From contig NZ_JAEQNC010000001.1 in NCBI RefSeq assembly GCF_016722925.1, positions 310,001 through 374,000 on the forward strand: a DNA stretch of 64,000 nucleotides, read 5' to 3'. Source of the DNA: Phytoamicus setariae. Its GTDB lineage: Bacteria > Pseudomonadota > Alphaproteobacteria > Rhizobiales > Rhizobiaceae. Numbering within the stretch: position 1 is the stretch's first letter; each line of letters starts with the position of its first letter. Shown in pieces: positions 24,933 through 35,857 of this stretch. The notes under the pieces were generated by a model. The model ran no database searches, was not told where the DNA came from, and was given only the letters and a program-made list of their open reading frames with translations. The position numbers and the translations under genes are program-made.

Positions 24933-25053
24933 TCTCTCTTATTTCTCTCAATACACCTTGTTGAACGCGCCCTTGAGGGGCGTGAAAAGACAATTGCATG
25001 TTTCGGTCCGGGGATAGGATCGGTCCAATAAGAGCAAAGCGGAGGAACTACGG

Positions 25054-25953
25054 GTGGCATCGGTAATCAATGGGACGGAAGCGGCAGCAGCCGTCATCGA
25101 GAAGGTCAAGTCGTCTGCCCAGGCGCTTGAAGCAGAAGCAGGTGTCGTGACCGGTCTTGCGGTCGTTATCGTCGGCACCGATCCCGCCAGCCAGGCTTAT
25201 GTCGGCTCGAAGAGCAAGATGGCCAAGGATTGCGGCTTCAAGTCTGTACAGCACTCGCTTCCGGAGGAAACCACCCAGCAGGAGCTGCTGGCGCTTGTCG
25301 CACAGCTCAATGCCGATACGAGCATTCATGGCATCCTAGTGCAGCTGCCGCTGCCGAAGCATCTCGATTCAGAGCCTGTGATCCAGTCGATCCTGCCGGA
25401 GAAGGATGTCGACGGCCTGCATGTCGTCAATGCCGGCAAGCTGGCGACCGGAGACATCGATACCGGCCTGATTTCCTGCACGCCCGCTGGTGCACTCATT
25501 CTGGTGCGCAATGTCCGCGGCGAAGACCTGTCGGGCCTCAGCGCCGTCGTGATTGGCCGTTCCAACCTGTTCGGCAAGCCGATGGGGCAATTGCTGCTTT
25601 CGCGCAATGCCACCGTCACGATGGCGCATTCGCGCACCAAGGATCTCGCCAAGGTCTGCGCTGGCGCTGATATTCTCGTTGCCGCCGTCGGCCGCCCGGA
25701 AATGGTCAAAGGCGATTGGGTCAAGCCCGGCGCGACCGTCATCGATGTCGGTATCAACCGCGTTGCCGCACCGGAAAAGGGTGAGGGCAAGCACAAGCTC
25801 GTGGGCGATTGCGATTTTGCATCCTGCGAGCCGGTGGCGGGCGCCATTACGCCGGTGCCGAAGGGCGTGGGGCCGATGACGATTGCCATGCTGATGGCCA
25901 ACACGGTGATTGCCGCCTACCGCAAGGCTGGAAAGACCGCGCCGAAATTCTGA
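25054..25953 (+). CDS. folD: Bifunctional methylenetetrahydrofolate dehydrogenase/cyclohydrolase FolD
   Basis: Interconverts methylene-, methenyl- and formyl-tetrahydrofolate in one-carbon metabolism (cytoplasmic). The 299-residue protein has [20 protein letters not shown] (with the catalytic Tyr and Lys), [13 protein letters not shown], the NADP-binding motif [15 protein letters not shown] and the signature [15 protein letters not shown]. It begins with GTG at 25054, supported by GGAGG about 12 bases upstream. Length is normal for the family (about 285-300). A strong terminator follows. Confidence 0.97.
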   Translation: MASVINGTEAAAAVIEKVKSSAQALEAEAGVVTGLAVVIVGTDPASQAYVGSKSKMAKDCGFKSVQHSLPEETTQQELLALVAQLNADTSIHGILVQLPLPKHLDSEPVIQSILPEKDVDGLHVVNAGKLATGDIDTGLISCTPAGALILVRNVRGEDLSGLSAVVIGRSNLFGKPMGQLLLSRNATVTMAHSRTKDLAKVCAGADILVAAVGRPEMVKGDWVKPGATVIDVGINRVAAPEKGEGKHKLVGDCDFASCEPVAGAITPVPKGVGPMTIAMLMANTVIAAYRKAGKTAPKF

Positions 25954-25984
25954 TTTCACTCTGTCGGAGGGAATCGCTTGCTGT

Positions 25985-26030
25985 AAAATTCGCCGTCTCA
26001 CCAGTTTGGGTGAGGCGGCGAATTTTGTTT
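25985..26030 (+). terminator. Rho-independent terminator after folD
   Basis: An 18-bp stem with one G-T pair: AAAATTCGCCGTCTCACC (25985-26002) and GGTGAGGCGGCGAATTTT (26009-26026), six-base loop, followed by GTTT. Confidence 0.88.
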
Positions 26031-26069
26031 CGCGCTACGCATTGGTCCGTTGGTTTACGAGATCTTGTG

Positions 26070-26285
26070 ATGCTTGAATTCTTCTTACTGTTGTGGGGAC
26101 TACCTGCGGCCGTTGGCATGAGCCTGACCTATCGTGAAAGCTATTTTGCCGGAGACGGTTATTTCAGCCGGCGACTGTTGCCCGGCTTTGTTGCCTGCCT
26201 GTTCTGGCCGTTGTCACTGCCTGTCGCGGCCTTGCTTGCCTGGCGGCGCAGTGGTCAAGCCGTTGTCGGCAGGGCGGACCTATGA
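26070..26285 (+). CDS. Small two-helix membrane protein
   Basis: A 71-residue reading frame starting MLEFFLLLWGLPAAVGMSLT with two hydrophobic helices (about 2-20 and 38-60) separated by a polar loop containing YRESYFAGDGYFSRR. A GTG one codon earlier (26067) could also start it, and GAGATCTTG gives a weak ribosome site. Hydrophobic pattern and charged ends support a real inner-membrane protein. I do not know the family. It overlaps the end of the convergent GNAT gene by six bases. Confidence 0.45.
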   Translation: MLEFFLLLWGLPAAVGMSLTYRESYFAGDGYFSRRLLPGFVACLFWPLSLPVAALLAWRRSGQAVVGRADL

Positions 26286-26792
26286 GGGCGGCAGAGATGC
26301 CTCCCATGCTGCCCGCTGTATTGACATGACGGCCAGATCGACGCGAACCCCGTCCGGCCGCGTACCGGCTTTCTCCAGTACGCCCTCGTCCGAGAAACCC
26401 AGCAATTGATAGACATGGCGTGCTCGGGTGTTGTCTGGCACCACGCGCAGCCATAGCCGTTGCGTCTGGGTATTTTCAAAGACGAATGCCATGACCGCGC
26501 GCAGGAACTGCTTGCCCACGCCCATGCCAGGCGTTTTGACGATGAGCCTGTTGATCAGCACCAGCCCATTCCCCTTCTCAAAGCCGCTCAGGGCGGCAAA
26601 GGCGATAGGCCTGCCATTGTCGCTGTCAGCCACGAGGTAGCGGAAATTGCGATCGGTGATGTTGCGGAAATGCTGGTCCGCTTCCCACCGCCCGACCAGC
26701 AACTCGTAGCCGGGCTGCCGCTCGATCTGCATGATGGCGGAAATGTCGGTGACGATGGCACGGCGGATATCGGTGGACGGCGCGTTCTGCAT
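26280..26792 (-). CDS. GNAT family N-acetyltransferase (distal copy)
   Basis: Acetyl-CoA-dependent acetyltransferase of unknown substrate. The start at 26792 gives 170 residues beginning MQNAPSTDIRRAIVTDISAI; a longer frame upstream runs through the next gene and is a shadow. The GNAT core is seen in LINRLIVKTPGMGVGKQFLR (acetyl-CoA binding loop) and RLWLRVVPDNTRARHVYQLL (the NxRAxxxYxxxGF motif). It closely resembles the product of the adjacent upstream gene and ends the apparent zwf-pgl-edd-GNAT-GNAT operon. Confidence 0.82.
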   Translation of the reverse strand: MQNAPSTDIRRAIVTDISAIMQIERQPGYELLVGRWEADQHFRNITDRNFRYLVADSDNGRPIAFAALSGFEKGNGLVLINRLIVKTPGMGVGKQFLRAVMAFVFENTQTQRLWLRVVPDNTRARHVYQLLGFSDEGVLEKAGTRPDGVRVDLAVMSIQRAAWEASLPPS

Positions 26793-26853
26793 GGTCGGCC
26801 CGAAGGAGTATGCTGGCGGCCTTCGGCGCCAGCGAAGACCCCATTCTACATGT

Positions 26854-27345
26854 CTATCGCTGTCTGGCCAGCCATTCCGGTCTGAGGATCGACATGACCG
26901 CGAGGTCGGTTCGGCTTCCGTCAGGCAGTTCGTAGGCTTGCCGGAAAACGCCCTCGCGCACGAAGCCACTCTGCTCGTAGACATGGCGGGCGCGGTCGTT
27001 GGTGATGATGTGATCGAGCCACAACCTGTGGGCGGGCGTATTGGTAAATACCCAGCCGATGACTTCCCTGAGAAAAGGTTTGCCGAAGCCGGAGCCCGGC
27101 GTGAGTACGGCAAGCCGTTTTAGCAGGATATTGCCCTGCGGATTTTCGAGATCGCGCAATATGGCAATTCCGGCAATCGCGCCGTCATCAGTCAGGCCCG
27201 CCAGATAGGCGTAGTCCGTATCGTCTATCACCCGGGCATGGAATTCAGCGGAGGACCGCCCGACGAGATGCTCGAATCCGGGCTGCCGCTCGATCTCCAT
27301 GAAGGCAGTTATGTCTGGCGGACCGGCGCGTCTGATGGTCACCAT
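26854..27345 (-). CDS. GNAT family N-acetyltransferase (proximal copy)
   Basis: A 163-residue acetyltransferase beginning MVTIRRAGPPDITAFMEIER. The motif region LLKRLAVLTPGSGFGKPFLR and ITNDRARHVYEQSGFVREGV matches GNAT motifs A and B. It shares the opening IRRA, the segment ERQPGxExLVGR, and the end RTDLAVMSI with the distal copy, so the two arose by tandem duplication. It starts seven bases after the edd stop, which suggests cotranscription with the Entner-Doudoroff genes. The substrate is unknown; a sugar-amine or protein target is possible. Confidence 0.82.
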   Translation of the reverse strand: MVTIRRAGPPDITAFMEIERQPGFEHLVGRSSAEFHARVIDDTDYAYLAGLTDDGAIAGIAILRDLENPQGNILLKRLAVLTPGSGFGKPFLREVIGWVFTNTPAHRLWLDHIITNDRARHVYEQSGFVREGVFRQAYELPDGSRTDLAVMSILRPEWLARQR

Positions 27346-27352
27346 GAGCGGA

Positions 27353-29170
27353 TCAGAACAGCACGCTGCCGCCCTGATCGGCGGCGCCTGCATTCTGCCT
27401 GAAGATGGCGAACAGCTCGCGGCCCATACCGTACTCGTTGTCCGACAGATCGGCCTCGATGGCGATCCGTGCGTCAAAGATATCGGCATCCATCAGGACG
27501 TCGATCGTGCCCTTGGTCGCGTCGAGCCTGATCATGTCGCCGTCGCGGATCTTGGCGATAGCTCCGCCATCCTTGGCCTCGGGCGTCACATGGATTGCCG
27601 CCGGCACTTTTCCGGAAGCGCCCGACATGCGGCCGTCCGTCAGCAGTGCCACGCGCTGGCCGCGATCCTGCAGGATGCCGAGCACGGTGGTCAGCTTGTG
27701 CAGTTCCGGCATGCCGTTCGCCTTCGGCCCCTGGAACCGCACGACCGCGATAAAGTCGCCGGTCAGTTCGCCATTCTTGAAGGCGTTGTTGAGCCCGGCC
27801 TGGTCGTGAAACACCTTGGCCGGCGCTTCGATGACATGGCGTTCCGGCTTGACGGCGGAGATCTTGATGACGCCGGTGCCGATGTTGCCCTTGAGCATCT
27901 TCAGACCGCCGGATGCCTGGAAGGGCGCTTCGATGGTGCTCAGTACCTTGGCATCGCCACTTTGTGCAGGGACCGGCTTGCGTACCACGGCGCCATTTTC
28001 GCCGAGTCCCGCTTCCACGGTGTAAGCCGATAAGCCCTGACCGAATACGGTGCGGACGTCGTCGTGTAGCAGGCCCTGCTTCAGCAGTTCGCGGATCAGG
28101 AAGCCTATGCCACCCGCCGCATTGAAGTGGTTCACGTCGGCCAGACCGTTGGGGTAGACGCGCGCCAGGAGTGGGATCGCGTCGGAAAGATCCGAAATAT
28201 CCTGCCAGGTCAGATGAATGCCGGCCGCGCGCGCGATCGCCACCAGATGCAGCGTGTGATTGGTCGAGCCGCCGGTGGCATGCAGGCCGATCACCCCGTT
28301 GACGACGGAACGTTCGTCAATCATCTCGCCGGCAGGCGTAAACTCGTTGCCCATGGCAGTTATCGCCAGTGCTCGCTTGGCGGCTTCCTTGGTCAGCGCA
28401 TCGCGTAGCGGCGTGCCCGGATTGATGAAGGAGGAGCCGGGCATGTGAAAGCCCATGATCTCCATCAGCATCTGGTTGGAATTGGCCGTACCGTAGAAGG
28501 TGCATGTGCCGGGACCATGATAGGATTTGGACTCGGCCTCGAGCAGCGCATCACGGCCGACCTTGCCTTCGGCAAAGAGTTGGCGCACGCGCGCCTTCTC
28601 GTCGTTGGGCAGGCCCGATGTCATCGGTCCGGCGGGCACGAACACGGCCGGCAGGTGGCCGAATGTCAGCGCCGCAATTGCAAGACCGGGGACGATCTTG
28701 TCGCAGACGCCGAGATAGACCACCGAGTCGAACATGTTGTGCGACAGGCCGACGCCTGCCGCCATGGCGATCAGGTCGCGCGAAAACAGCGATAGCTCCA
28801 TGCCAGGCTGGCCCTGGGTAACGCCGTCGCACATTGCCGGCACGCCGCCCGCCACCTGAGCGACACCACCGGCTTCCCGAGCGGCTTCCCGGATCAGCGC
28901 AGGATAGGTCTCGTAGGGCTGGTGGGCCGAGAGCATGTCGTTATAGGCGGTGATGATGCCCAGATTGGGAACGCGGTCGCCTGCCAACATGCCCTTCTCG
29001 GAGGGGGAACAGACGGCAAATCCATGCGCGAGGTTTCCGCACGACAGGACCGAGCGATGCGGACCCTTTGTTGCCGCTTCGCGTACGCGGCCGAGATAGG
29101 CTTCACGCGAGGGTTTGGATCGTTCCACGAGACGAGCGGTGATGGCCGCGATTTTCTTGTCGGCTGCCAT
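27353..29170 (-). CDS. edd: Phosphogluconate dehydratase (Edd)
   Basis: Dehydrates 6-phosphogluconate to 2-keto-3-deoxy-6-phosphogluconate, the first dedicated Entner-Doudoroff step. The 605-residue protein starts [20 protein letters not shown] and belongs to the IlvD/Edd Fe-S dehydratase family, with [20 protein letters not shown] and [20 protein letters not shown] (cluster cysteines), and [20 protein letters not shown]. Length is standard. It is the third gene of zwf-pgl-edd, 70 bases after pgl. No eda-type aldolase is adjacent. Confidence 0.96.
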   Translation of the reverse strand: MAADKKIAAITARLVERSKPSREAYLGRVREAATKGPHRSVLSCGNLAHGFAVCSPSEKGMLAGDRVPNLGIITAYNDMLSAHQPYETYPALIREAAREAGGVAQVAGGVPAMCDGVTQGQPGMELSLFSRDLIAMAAGVGLSHNMFDSVVYLGVCDKIVPGLAIAALTFGHLPAVFVPAGPMTSGLPNDEKARVRQLFAEGKVGRDALLEAESKSYHGPGTCTFYGTANSNQMLMEIMGFHMPGSSFINPGTPLRDALTKEAAKRALAITAMGNEFTPAGEMIDERSVVNGVIGLHATGGSTNHTLHLVAIARAAGIHLTWQDISDLSDAIPLLARVYPNGLADVNHFNAAGGIGFLIRELLKQGLLHDDVRTVFGQGLSAYTVEAGLGENGAVVRKPVPAQSGDAKVLSTIEAPFQASGGLKMLKGNIGTGVIKISAVKPERHVIEAPAKVFHDQAGLNNAFKNGELTGDFIAVVRFQGPKANGMPELHKLTTVLGILQDRGQRVALLTDGRMSGASGKVPAAIHVTPEAKDGGAIAKIRDGDMIRLDATKGTIDVLMDADIFDARIAIEADLSDNEYGMGRELFAIFRQNAGAADQGGSVLF

Positions 29171-29240
29171 GGCGGTTCCTTTCTATGTCGTGCCGCTGGG
29201 GAGGGCGCGGCACAGGTGGCGCCCAAACATTTCGGGATCT

Positions 29241-29939
29241 TTAGGGCGCCCAGTAAATCTCGGTATCCGACGATGCCGTCGCGATGACGCGGCCGATCGG
29301 CAACGTGCTGTCCTTGCCTTCCGACAGCGCGCGGTCGATGACAGGCTTCTTGGATTGGCTTTCGATATGCAGGATGAGCAGGCGCGCATCCTGCAGAGCC
29401 GAGAAGGTGAAGGTCAGACGCGGCTCGCCAGCCCCTTCGGCTTCCATCGTGATGACGCCGCGCGGAGTGGCCGGGTCGAGCGCCATCTGTAGGTTGCTGC
29501 CGCCAGGAAAGAACGAAGCGGTGTGGCCATCGCCACCCATGCCGAGCACGACCACATCGAAGGGTCGGCAGAGATCCACGGTCGCCGCTGTCGCCAGTCG
29601 TGCGGCATCCTCAGCCGTCGCTCCGTCATGGTAGAGCGGGACGAAACGGGCTTCTGCGGCCTTGCCCTGCAATAGCCCCGCAGACACCAGCGCATGGTTC
29701 GATCGCTCGTTGCTTTCCGGGACGAAACGCTCGTCGACCAGCGTGATCGTCACGCGGCTCCAGTCGAGCGTTGTCGAGGACAGGGCACGAAAGAATGCCT
29801 TGGGCGTCGAACCGCCGGAAACGGCGATCGAAGCATGGCCGCGCATTGCGACCGCTTCGGCCAAGGTGCCGGCCACTCGCTCCGCAAGCGTCTCCGCCAG
29901 TGCTGCTCCATTGTCGAAAATATTGAACCGGTACGCCAT
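29241..29939 (-). CDS. pgl: 6-phosphogluconolactonase (Pgl, DevB type)
   Basis: Hydrolyses 6-phosphogluconolactone between Zwf and Edd. The 232-residue protein shows SIAVSGGSTPKAFFRAL (about 37-53), TITLVDERFVPESNERSNH, and VVVLGMGGDGHTASFFPG, the three family motifs. It sits 43 bases downstream of zwf and is probably cotranscribed. Confidence 0.94.
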   Translation of the reverse strand: MAYRFNIFDNGAALAETLAERVAGTLAEAVAMRGHASIAVSGGSTPKAFFRALSSTTLDWSRVTITLVDERFVPESNERSNHALVSAGLLQGKAAEARFVPLYHDGATAEDAARLATAATVDLCRPFDVVVLGMGGDGHTASFFPGGSNLQMALDPATPRGVITMEAEGAGEPRLTFTFSALQDARLLILHIESQSKKPVIDRALSEGKDSTLPIGRVIATASSDTEIYWAP

Positions 29940-29982
29940 CGACTATCTCGTTCCTGCAAATGTCCCCTTGGGCGGCAAGCGG

Positions 29983-31452
29983 CTACTCGTGCCAGGTGCG
30001 CCCGTCTCGTTCGATCAGGGCGATCGACTGGCTCGGTCCCCAGGTGCCCGAAGTATAGCCCTGGACCGGCTGCGCAGTTTCTTCCCATGCCTTGAGGATC
30101 GGATCGACCCAGCGCCATGCGGCTTCCACCTCGTCGCGCCGCATGAACAGCGTCTGGTTCGAGCGGATGACATCGAGCAGCAGGCGCTCATAGGCGTCGG
30201 CGTTGCGCGCATCGAAGGCCTCGGCAAAACTCATGTCGAGCGAAACTTCGCGCAGTCGCATGCCGCCCGGGCCGGGGTCCTTGATCATCAGCGATTGCTT
30301 GACGCCTTCATCGGGCTGCAGGCGAATGATCAACTGGTTCTGCGAGATACGGCCAGCCGATGCATCGAAAATCGAATGCGGGATGGGCTTGAATGTGATG
30401 ACGATCTCGGAAACGCGGCTTGCAAGACGCTTGCCGGTGCGGATGTAGAAGGGAACGCCCGCCCAGCGCCAGTTGCTGATCTCGGCCTTGATGGCGACAT
30501 AGGTCTCGGTATTGGAGACGCCGCCTTCCAGCTCCTCGAGATAGCCCTTGACGGCACCCTTGTCCGAGGCGCCGGCGCGATATTGACCGCGCACGGTCAT
30601 CTTGTCTGCATTCGTCGCATCGATGCGCTTGAGCGAACGCAGCACCTTGAGCTTTTCGTCACGAACAGCTTCCGCCCCCATCGAAGCCGGTGCTTCCATC
30701 GCCACAAGGCAAAGTAGCTGAAGGATATGGTTCTGCACCATGTCGCGCAACGCGCCGGCTTTGTCGTAATAGCCCGCGCGGCCTTCAAGGCCGACGGATT
30801 CCGCTACCGTGATCTGCACATGGTCAATATGTGCGGAATTCCACAACGGCTCGTAGAGTGCGTTGGCAAAGCGCAGCGCCATCAGGTTCTGCACCGTCTC
30901 CTTGCCGAGATAATGGTCGATACGGAAGATCTGCTCTTCGTGGAAGACCTTGCCGATTGTGTCGTTGAGTTCCAGCGCAGAAGCGAGATCGCGGCCGATC
31001 GGCTTTTCCACCACGATGCGGGTGTTCTTGGTGATCAGCTTGTGATCCCTGATCTTTTCACTGATGCTGCCGAAGATTGCCGGACCGACGGCGAGATAGA
31101 AGGCACGGACGCGGTCTTTGCCCTCGTTGAGAAGGTCATGCAACGTATCCCAGCCCTTGTCGGATCCGGCATCGACCGAAACGTAGAACAGCCGCGCTGT
31201 AAAGCGGGCGATCGCCTCTTCATTGTATTCGCCGGGCTTGAGGAATCTCTTGAGCGCTTCGGTGGCAAATGTCCGGTATTGTTCATGCGTCAGCGCAGCG
31301 CGCGAGGCGCCGATGATGCGGGTTGGTTCGGTGAACTGTCCTGCTTCCTGGCGATGATAGAGCGCGGGCAAAAGCTTGCGTTCCGCGAGGTCGCCGGTGC
31401 CGCCAAAGACGACGTAGTCAAAGGGATCGACCGGGATGATCTGGCTGCTCAT
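29983..31452 (-). CDS. zwf: Glucose-6-phosphate 1-dehydrogenase
   Basis: Oxidises glucose-6-phosphate to the lactone, feeding the Entner-Doudoroff and pentose phosphate routes. The start at 31452 gives 489 residues beginning [20 protein letters not shown], with GAGAG upstream; in-frame ATGs at 31467 and 31485 are less likely. The coenzyme motif GGTGDLA is at about 17-23 and the active-site motif RIDHYLGKE at about 177-185. Length is typical. It leads the operon zwf-pgl-edd, as in Sinorhizobium and Agrobacterium. Confidence 0.96.
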   Translation of the reverse strand: MSSQIIPVDPFDYVVFGGTGDLAERKLLPALYHRQEAGQFTEPTRIIGASRAALTHEQYRTFATEALKRFLKPGEYNEEAIARFTARLFYVSVDAGSDKGWDTLHDLLNEGKDRVRAFYLAVGPAIFGSISEKIRDHKLITKNTRIVVEKPIGRDLASALELNDTIGKVFHEEQIFRIDHYLGKETVQNLMALRFANALYEPLWNSAHIDHVQITVAESVGLEGRAGYYDKAGALRDMVQNHILQLLCLVAMEAPASMGAEAVRDEKLKVLRSLKRIDATNADKMTVRGQYRAGASDKGAVKGYLEELEGGVSNTETYVAIKAEISNWRWAGVPFYIRTGKRLASRVSEIVITFKPIPHSIFDASAGRISQNQLIIRLQPDEGVKQSLMIKDPGPGGMRLREVSLDMSFAEAFDARNADAYERLLLDVIRSNQTLFMRRDEVEAAWRWVDPILKAWEETAQPVQGYTSGTWGPSQSIALIERDGRTWHE

Positions 31453-31562
31453 GGAAGTGTCTCTCATATTCGTCGGCGCAGGCATGTCATAATTCAATCG
31501 ATTTAAAAAAGCCAGTGGCTCCAACCCGGAATATGGACTTTTTCTGATATGTTGCAAGTGCG

Positions 31563-31598
31563 AACGGCGGGCGCGCAACAGCAAGCGCGCCCGCCGTT
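31563..31598 (-). terminator. Putative terminator between FAD oxidoreductase and zwf
   Basis: AACGGCGGGCGCGC (31563-31576) pairs exactly with GCGCGCCCGCCGTT (31585-31598), a 14-bp GC-rich stem with an 8-base loop, four bases past the leftward oxidoreductase stop. No long T-run is visible on the minus strand. Confidence 0.6.
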
Positions 31599-31602
31599 GT
31601 TC

Positions 31603-32889
31603 CTATAGTCTGTCGGCGAGCGAAAACCAGGTCAGCGCGAGAAACAGCAGAGGGGCACGGAAACGGGCGCCGCCGGGGAAGGGGGGGACCTTCAACGACC
31701 GGAAGAGTTCGAGGTCGGTTGGCTTGCCGGTCAGCATGTCTGCGTAGAGCTTGCCGCAGTAGTTGGCCAGCATGACGCCATGGCCAGAATATCCGCCGAT
31801 CGTGGTCACATTCGGCATGACTTCACGCACGAAGGGTTCACGCGTCAGCGTTATGCCGACATAGCCGCCCCAGCCATGGGTGAAGGGAATGTCCTTGAGC
31901 GCGGGATAGATTTCGCTCACCTGACGGCGAATATGGGTCGTGATGTCGCTCGGGCTTGCCGACGTATAGGCCTCGCGGCCGCCGAACAGCAGCCTGTTGT
32001 CCTTGGTCTTACGGAAGTAGCGGACGACAAACCGGGAATCGGCAACTGATTCGCCGCCCGGCAGCACGTCCGGGAAGTTATCCAGCGGCGGAGTGGCGCC
32101 GATGAAGGAGCCGATCGGCATGACATGCGCCGCCGTCTTCTTTTCGAGATTGCCGGAATAGGCATTGGTTGCGATCAGTGCCTTGTCGGCGATAATGGTT
32201 CCGCGCGGCGTCTCGATCGTGACCTTTCCACCCTCTGAACGAATGGATTTGGCGGCTGTCATCTCATGGATTTTCGCCCCGGATCGGGCGGCGACCCGCG
32301 CAAGCCCGACCAGCAGCTTCATCGGATGGATATGGCCGGTTTCCTTGTCGTAGATGCCGAAGTGAAACCGCGACGAGCCAACCCGCGCGGCGGTTTCCTC
32401 GCGCTCCATGAAATGCTGATGCGGATAATTGTAGCGCTCGGCGGCTATGACGGGACTTTCGCGGAAAGCCTTTTCGTAACGCGGCTTGTGGGCCACCACC
32501 ATATGGCCCTTCACATAGTCGATGTCGATGTTTTCAGCGGCGGCAAATCCGATCAGGTTTGCTTTGGCCCGCTCGCCCATTTCGAACATCGCCTTAGAGG
32601 TCTCGTAGCCCAGATGATCTTCGTATTCTTCAGGCCAGGACCGTTGGCCGGTGCCGAGCTGGCCGCCGTTGCGGCCCGAGCCGCCGTCGCCGAAGCGGTT
32701 GGCATCGATCAGTACGACATCGACGCCGGCGCGCGCGAGATGACAAGCTGCCTGCAGGCCCGTGAACCCGCCGCCAATGATGGCGACGCTGGTCTTCACC
32801 GAGCCGTCGAGGGGAGGGTATTCCGGTCGCTCGCCGACCGAGGATTCATACCAGGAAATTCCGGGCGATATCGGGCTCTGCCATGCCAT
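31603..32889 (-). CDS. FAD-dependent amino oxidase of the gamma-glutamylputrescine oxidase (PuuB/DadA-like) type
   Basis: A predicted flavoprotein oxidising a secondary or gamma-glutamyl amine. The start at 32889 is chosen because AAGGTG lies at good spacing; 428 residues. It shows the dinucleotide fold VAIIGGGFTGLQAACHLARA (about 35-54) followed by a GGSGRNGGQLGTGQ segment, and the C-terminal WGGYVGITLTREP and GGYSGHGVMLANYCGKLYAD, which is the pattern of PuuB-type oxidases. A PuuA-like glutamine synthetase is encoded at 41852 and a polyamine transporter at 48759, so a polyamine catabolic role is reasonable but inferred. It could also be a general D-amino acid or sarcosine-type oxidase. Confidence 0.8.
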   Translation of the reverse strand: MAWQSPISPGISWYESSVGERPEYPPLDGSVKTSVAIIGGGFTGLQAACHLARAGVDVVLIDANRFGDGGSGRNGGQLGTGQRSWPEEYEDHLGYETSKAMFEMGERAKANLIGFAAAENIDIDYVKGHMVVAHKPRYEKAFRESPVIAAERYNYPHQHFMEREETAARVGSSRFHFGIYDKETGHIHPMKLLVGLARVAARSGAKIHEMTAAKSIRSEGGKVTIETPRGTIIADKALIATNAYSGNLEKKTAAHVMPIGSFIGATPPLDNFPDVLPGGESVADSRFVVRYFRKTKDNRLLFGGREAYTSASPSDITTHIRRQVSEIYPALKDIPFTHGWGGYVGITLTREPFVREVMPNVTTIGGYSGHGVMLANYCGKLYADMLTGKPTDLELFRSLKVPPFPGGARFRAPLLFLALTWFSLADRL

Positions 32890-33042
32890 GCCAACACCTT
32901 CAAGCTTCAACCCGTCATTCGGGCCTCAACCTGATAGCGCATCTCGCTTGGGGCGAGCAAGCGGGCTCATGAAGCGCTAATATGAGAGTAAAGCGGCCAA
33001 TTGGGCCGGCCGCGCTACGATTGGCTCGTCGGGGACGACCGT

Positions 33043-35574
33043 TCACGCGGCCCGGCTGCGGCCGGCCTCATAAGCTGCCTGCTGTTCGCCCAGATTGAAG
33101 CGCCCGACGAGTTCCATCAGCATGTCGACTTCTCCGGAGAGCTGGCGGGTTGCTGCGGTGGTTTCCTCGACCATGGCGGCGTTGCGCTGGGTCATCTGGT
33201 CCATCTGGTTGACCGAGGCATTGACCTCTGTAAGCGATGTCGACTGTTCGCGGCTCGAAGTGGCGATCAACTCGACATGCCCTGAGATTTCGATGATCTG
33301 TCGGGAGATTTCCATCAGCGCGTTGCCGGTTTCGCTAACATAGCGGGAGCCCGTCGCAACCTCGTCTGCCGATTTGCCGATCAGTCCGCCGATCTCCTTG
33401 GCGGCCTGGGCCGAGCGCTGGGCGAGTTCGCGCACTTCCTGGGCAACGACTGCGAAACCCTTGCCGGCCTCGCCTGCGCGGGCCGCCTCGACCCCGGCAT
33501 TGAGAGCCAGCAGGTTTGTCTGGAAAGCGATCGCGTCGATCACATCGATGATCTGGCTGATCTTGTCGGATGCTTCCTTGATGCGGCCCATTGCCGAGAT
33601 TGCGTTCTGGACGATTGCGGAGGAATTGTCGGCATTCTTCTTGGCGTTGGTCACGATCTCCTTGGTTTCGGCGGCGCGTCCCGAGGAAGTCTTGACCGTG
33701 GCGGTGATTTCCTCAACTGCGGCAGCGGTCTCTTCCAGGGATGCCGCCTGCTGTTCGGTGCGCTTCGAAAGGTCTTCGGCGGCGTCGGCCATCTGCCGGC
33801 CGTTGTCCTGGATCAGTCCGGAGGCGTCGCGGATTTCGAACAGCGTGTTGCGCAAGCCCGCCACCGAACTGTTGAAATCGTCGCGCAACGTGTCGAGGTG
33901 GCCGGCGAACGGGGTGTCGATGGTAAAGCGCAATTCGCCTTGCGCGAGATTGCGCAGACCCTGTGCCAGCGCGTCGACCGCAAACTGGATCTGGCGGGCG
34001 CTTTCCTGCTTGTCCTGCTCGTTGCGTTCGCGCTCGGCATCGGCGGTCAGACGCGATTCCTGGGCCTGCCGTTCCATCGTTACCTTGGCGAGCGCATTGT
34101 CCTTGAAGACGGAAAGAGCGCGTGCCATGTCGCCGATTTCGTCGGGTCGCTTGTCGCCGGAGATCGTCGTTTCGAGGCGGCCATCGGCAATCCTGCGCAT
34201 GGCCGATGTCACCTGGCTGATCGGGCCCTTCAGCGTCATGACGAGCGCCGCACCTGCAGCCAGGGCAATCATGATGCCGGCCAGCACGGCGCCAATCGAA
34301 ATCGTGTTTGCCTGTTCGCGCTCGACGCCGGCATTGGCCTTCTGGCTCTCGGCAAATTCGGTCAGCAGGTTCCAGGTTCCATCGATCTGCTTGGCAGCGG
34401 CTGCAAACTCCGCACCCTTTTGTTCGGAGTTTGTCGAAAGCGCGGCTGCATTCTTGCCGAGCCCGTCGAGGATCGGCTGAACCTGACCGGGTAAGCCGGC
34501 AAAGAACGGGTCGCTCTTGGCGGCCTTGGAAAGACCGGCGACTTCCGCGCCATACATGTAGAGCGACTGCTGGACCTTCTTGACGCCGGCCGCGTCGGGA
34601 CTGGCGACGAGTTCGGCGAAGACGACGCGAATCTCGTTGTTGTTGGCGACGATGGCACGTAGCTTGTTGGCGACGTTGTCAGCTTTCGAAATCTCGGCAT
34701 CTGCGGCGGCAAGGTTGAGAATGGACTGGCGCATCAGGTCGCCGCCAATCTGCTTGAACATGGTCGCCGTCGAACGGAAACCATTCATGGTGGTGTTGGC
34801 CTTGTCCATGGCTGCCGTCGAAATGTCGTTGGCCTTTACCTGCTCGGCGAGAGCCTTGACCTGTTTTTCGAATTTCTTGCCATAGGGAAGCTTCTGCTTG
34901 GGCAGCGCGGTCAGAACTTTACTGACACCCTTTTCGAGGTCGGGCAGGTACTTGGCGAAAACCTTGATCTTGTCTTCCGGCGTCAGCACCTTGCCGTAGT
35001 CGACCACCATCGCTTCCAGAACGACGGACACGCCATCCAGATTCATGCCGTTGGTAAGGCCCTTCTTTTCCGCCTTCTCTTTCTTCTTGGCGGCGGCGAT
35101 CAGTTCGAAAGAGCGCTTGCCGGTCTGCCCCTGTACCTCGAGCAGTTCTGCCGATGCGTTCGAGACGTCGGACAGGATGGTCTCCTGCTGTTTCTGCAGG
35201 CCCCAGATCTTCTCGATATTGCTGGTGATGGTCTGGGACTGCTCGACCGCGGTATCGAGTAGCCCCACATCCGTCTCCGGGCGCAACCCATCTGTCGTCT
35301 GCTTGAGCAGAGCCAGCTGGTCGCTGGCGTCCTTCGCTGCCCTGTCGTGATTTTCCTGCGTCGGCTTGATTAGGAACTTGCTCATGCTGGCGAAGACCTG
35401 TTTGAAACCCGACAGCGATTGCAGCACGCTGTTGGAGATTTCCATGCGGCCCTGAAGCATTCCGGACGCATATAGCCCGGTAAGCCCCACGGCAGAAATG
35501 CTGATGACGAAGGGTGCCACCAGGACGATGACTTTCGTCTGGATCTTGAAGCGAGACATGAATTTGTCGATCAC
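33043..35574 (-). CDS. Methyl-accepting chemotaxis protein (receptor 1)
   Basis: A transmembrane chemoreceptor signalling to CheA. The 843-residue protein has an N-terminal membrane helix (about 12-38), a very long helical periplasmic region (about 40-430), a second helix (about 433-458, [20 protein letters not shown]), a HAMP domain (about 458-515), and the signalling domain (about 590-800) with [20 protein letters not shown] and [20 protein letters not shown]. No C-terminal CheR-docking pentapeptide is visible. GGGAGGAGC precedes the start. It shares architecture with the next two receptors but is more divergent. The large helical ligand region recalls, from memory, the unusual domain of Sinorhizobium McpZ. 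Confidence 0.93.
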   Translation of the reverse strand: MIDKFMSRFKIQTKVIVLVAPFVISISAVGLTGLYASGMLQGRMEISNSVLQSLSGFKQVFASMSKFLIKPTQENHDRAAKDASDQLALLKQTTDGLRPETDVGLLDTAVEQSQTITSNIEKIWGLQKQQETILSDVSNASAELLEVQGQTGKRSFELIAAAKKKEKAEKKGLTNGMNLDGVSVVLEAMVVDYGKVLTPEDKIKVFAKYLPDLEKGVSKVLTALPKQKLPYGKKFEKQVKALAEQVKANDISTAAMDKANTTMNGFRSTATMFKQIGGDLMRQSILNLAAADAEISKADNVANKLRAIVANNNEIRVVFAELVASPDAAGVKKVQQSLYMYGAEVAGLSKAAKSDPFFAGLPGQVQPILDGLGKNAAALSTNSEQKGAEFAAAAKQIDGTWNLLTEFAESQKANAGVEREQANTISIGAVLAGIMIALAAGAALVMTLKGPISQVTSAMRRIADGRLETTISGDKRPDEIGDMARALSVFKDNALAKVTMERQAQESRLTADAERERNEQDKQESARQIQFAVDALAQGLRNLAQGELRFTIDTPFAGHLDTLRDDFNSSVAGLRNTLFEIRDASGLIQDNGRQMADAAEDLSKRTEQQAASLEETAAAVEEITATVKTSSGRAAETKEIVTNAKKNADNSSAIVQNAISAMGRIKEASDKISQIIDVIDAIAFQTNLLALNAGVEAARAGEAGKGFAVVAQEVRELAQRSAQAAKEIGGLIGKSADEVATGSRYVSETGNALMEISRQIIEISGHVELIATSSREQSTSLTEVNASVNQMDQMTQRNAAMVEETTAATRQLSGEVDMLMELVGRFNLGEQQAAYEAGRSRAA

Positions 35575-35801
35575 TGGCGAGCTCCTCCCAAGAGCGGTAG
35601 CAATCTGCTTTCCCCCTCAGGCTCGCGCACGGATGATCGACGGAAAGTTGGAACCGTCGCTCAAAGGCGTAAACAGCAGATGGGAACGCATGGATATCTG
35701 CATTTTCCCATCAAGGTTCTCATTTTGCTCTTAATGAGTGGATAAAAACACCCGGGTTTTATGCAAATTAGAGCAAGCCAGCCCGTGCCTTTTACGATTA
35801 C

Positions 35802-35834
35802 AAAAACGCCGCGGGGTTTGTCGGCCCGCGGCGT
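35802..35834 (-). terminator. Terminator of chemoreceptor 2
   Basis: The arms ACGCCGCGGG (35806-35815) and CCCGCGGCGT (35825-35834) form a 10-bp stem followed, on the minus strand, by a T-run (A-run at 35802-35806 on the + strand). It corresponds base for base to the terminator at 38665, except for one compensated base pair. Confidence 0.85.
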
Positions 35835-35857
35835 TGGTTGATCTGGCTTTGGCTGTG

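Noticed and set aside
32992-33015. GC-rich inverted repeat after chemoreceptor 1
   Set aside because: Only a 6-bp core stem with a weak T-stretch on the minus strand; not strong enough to call a terminator.
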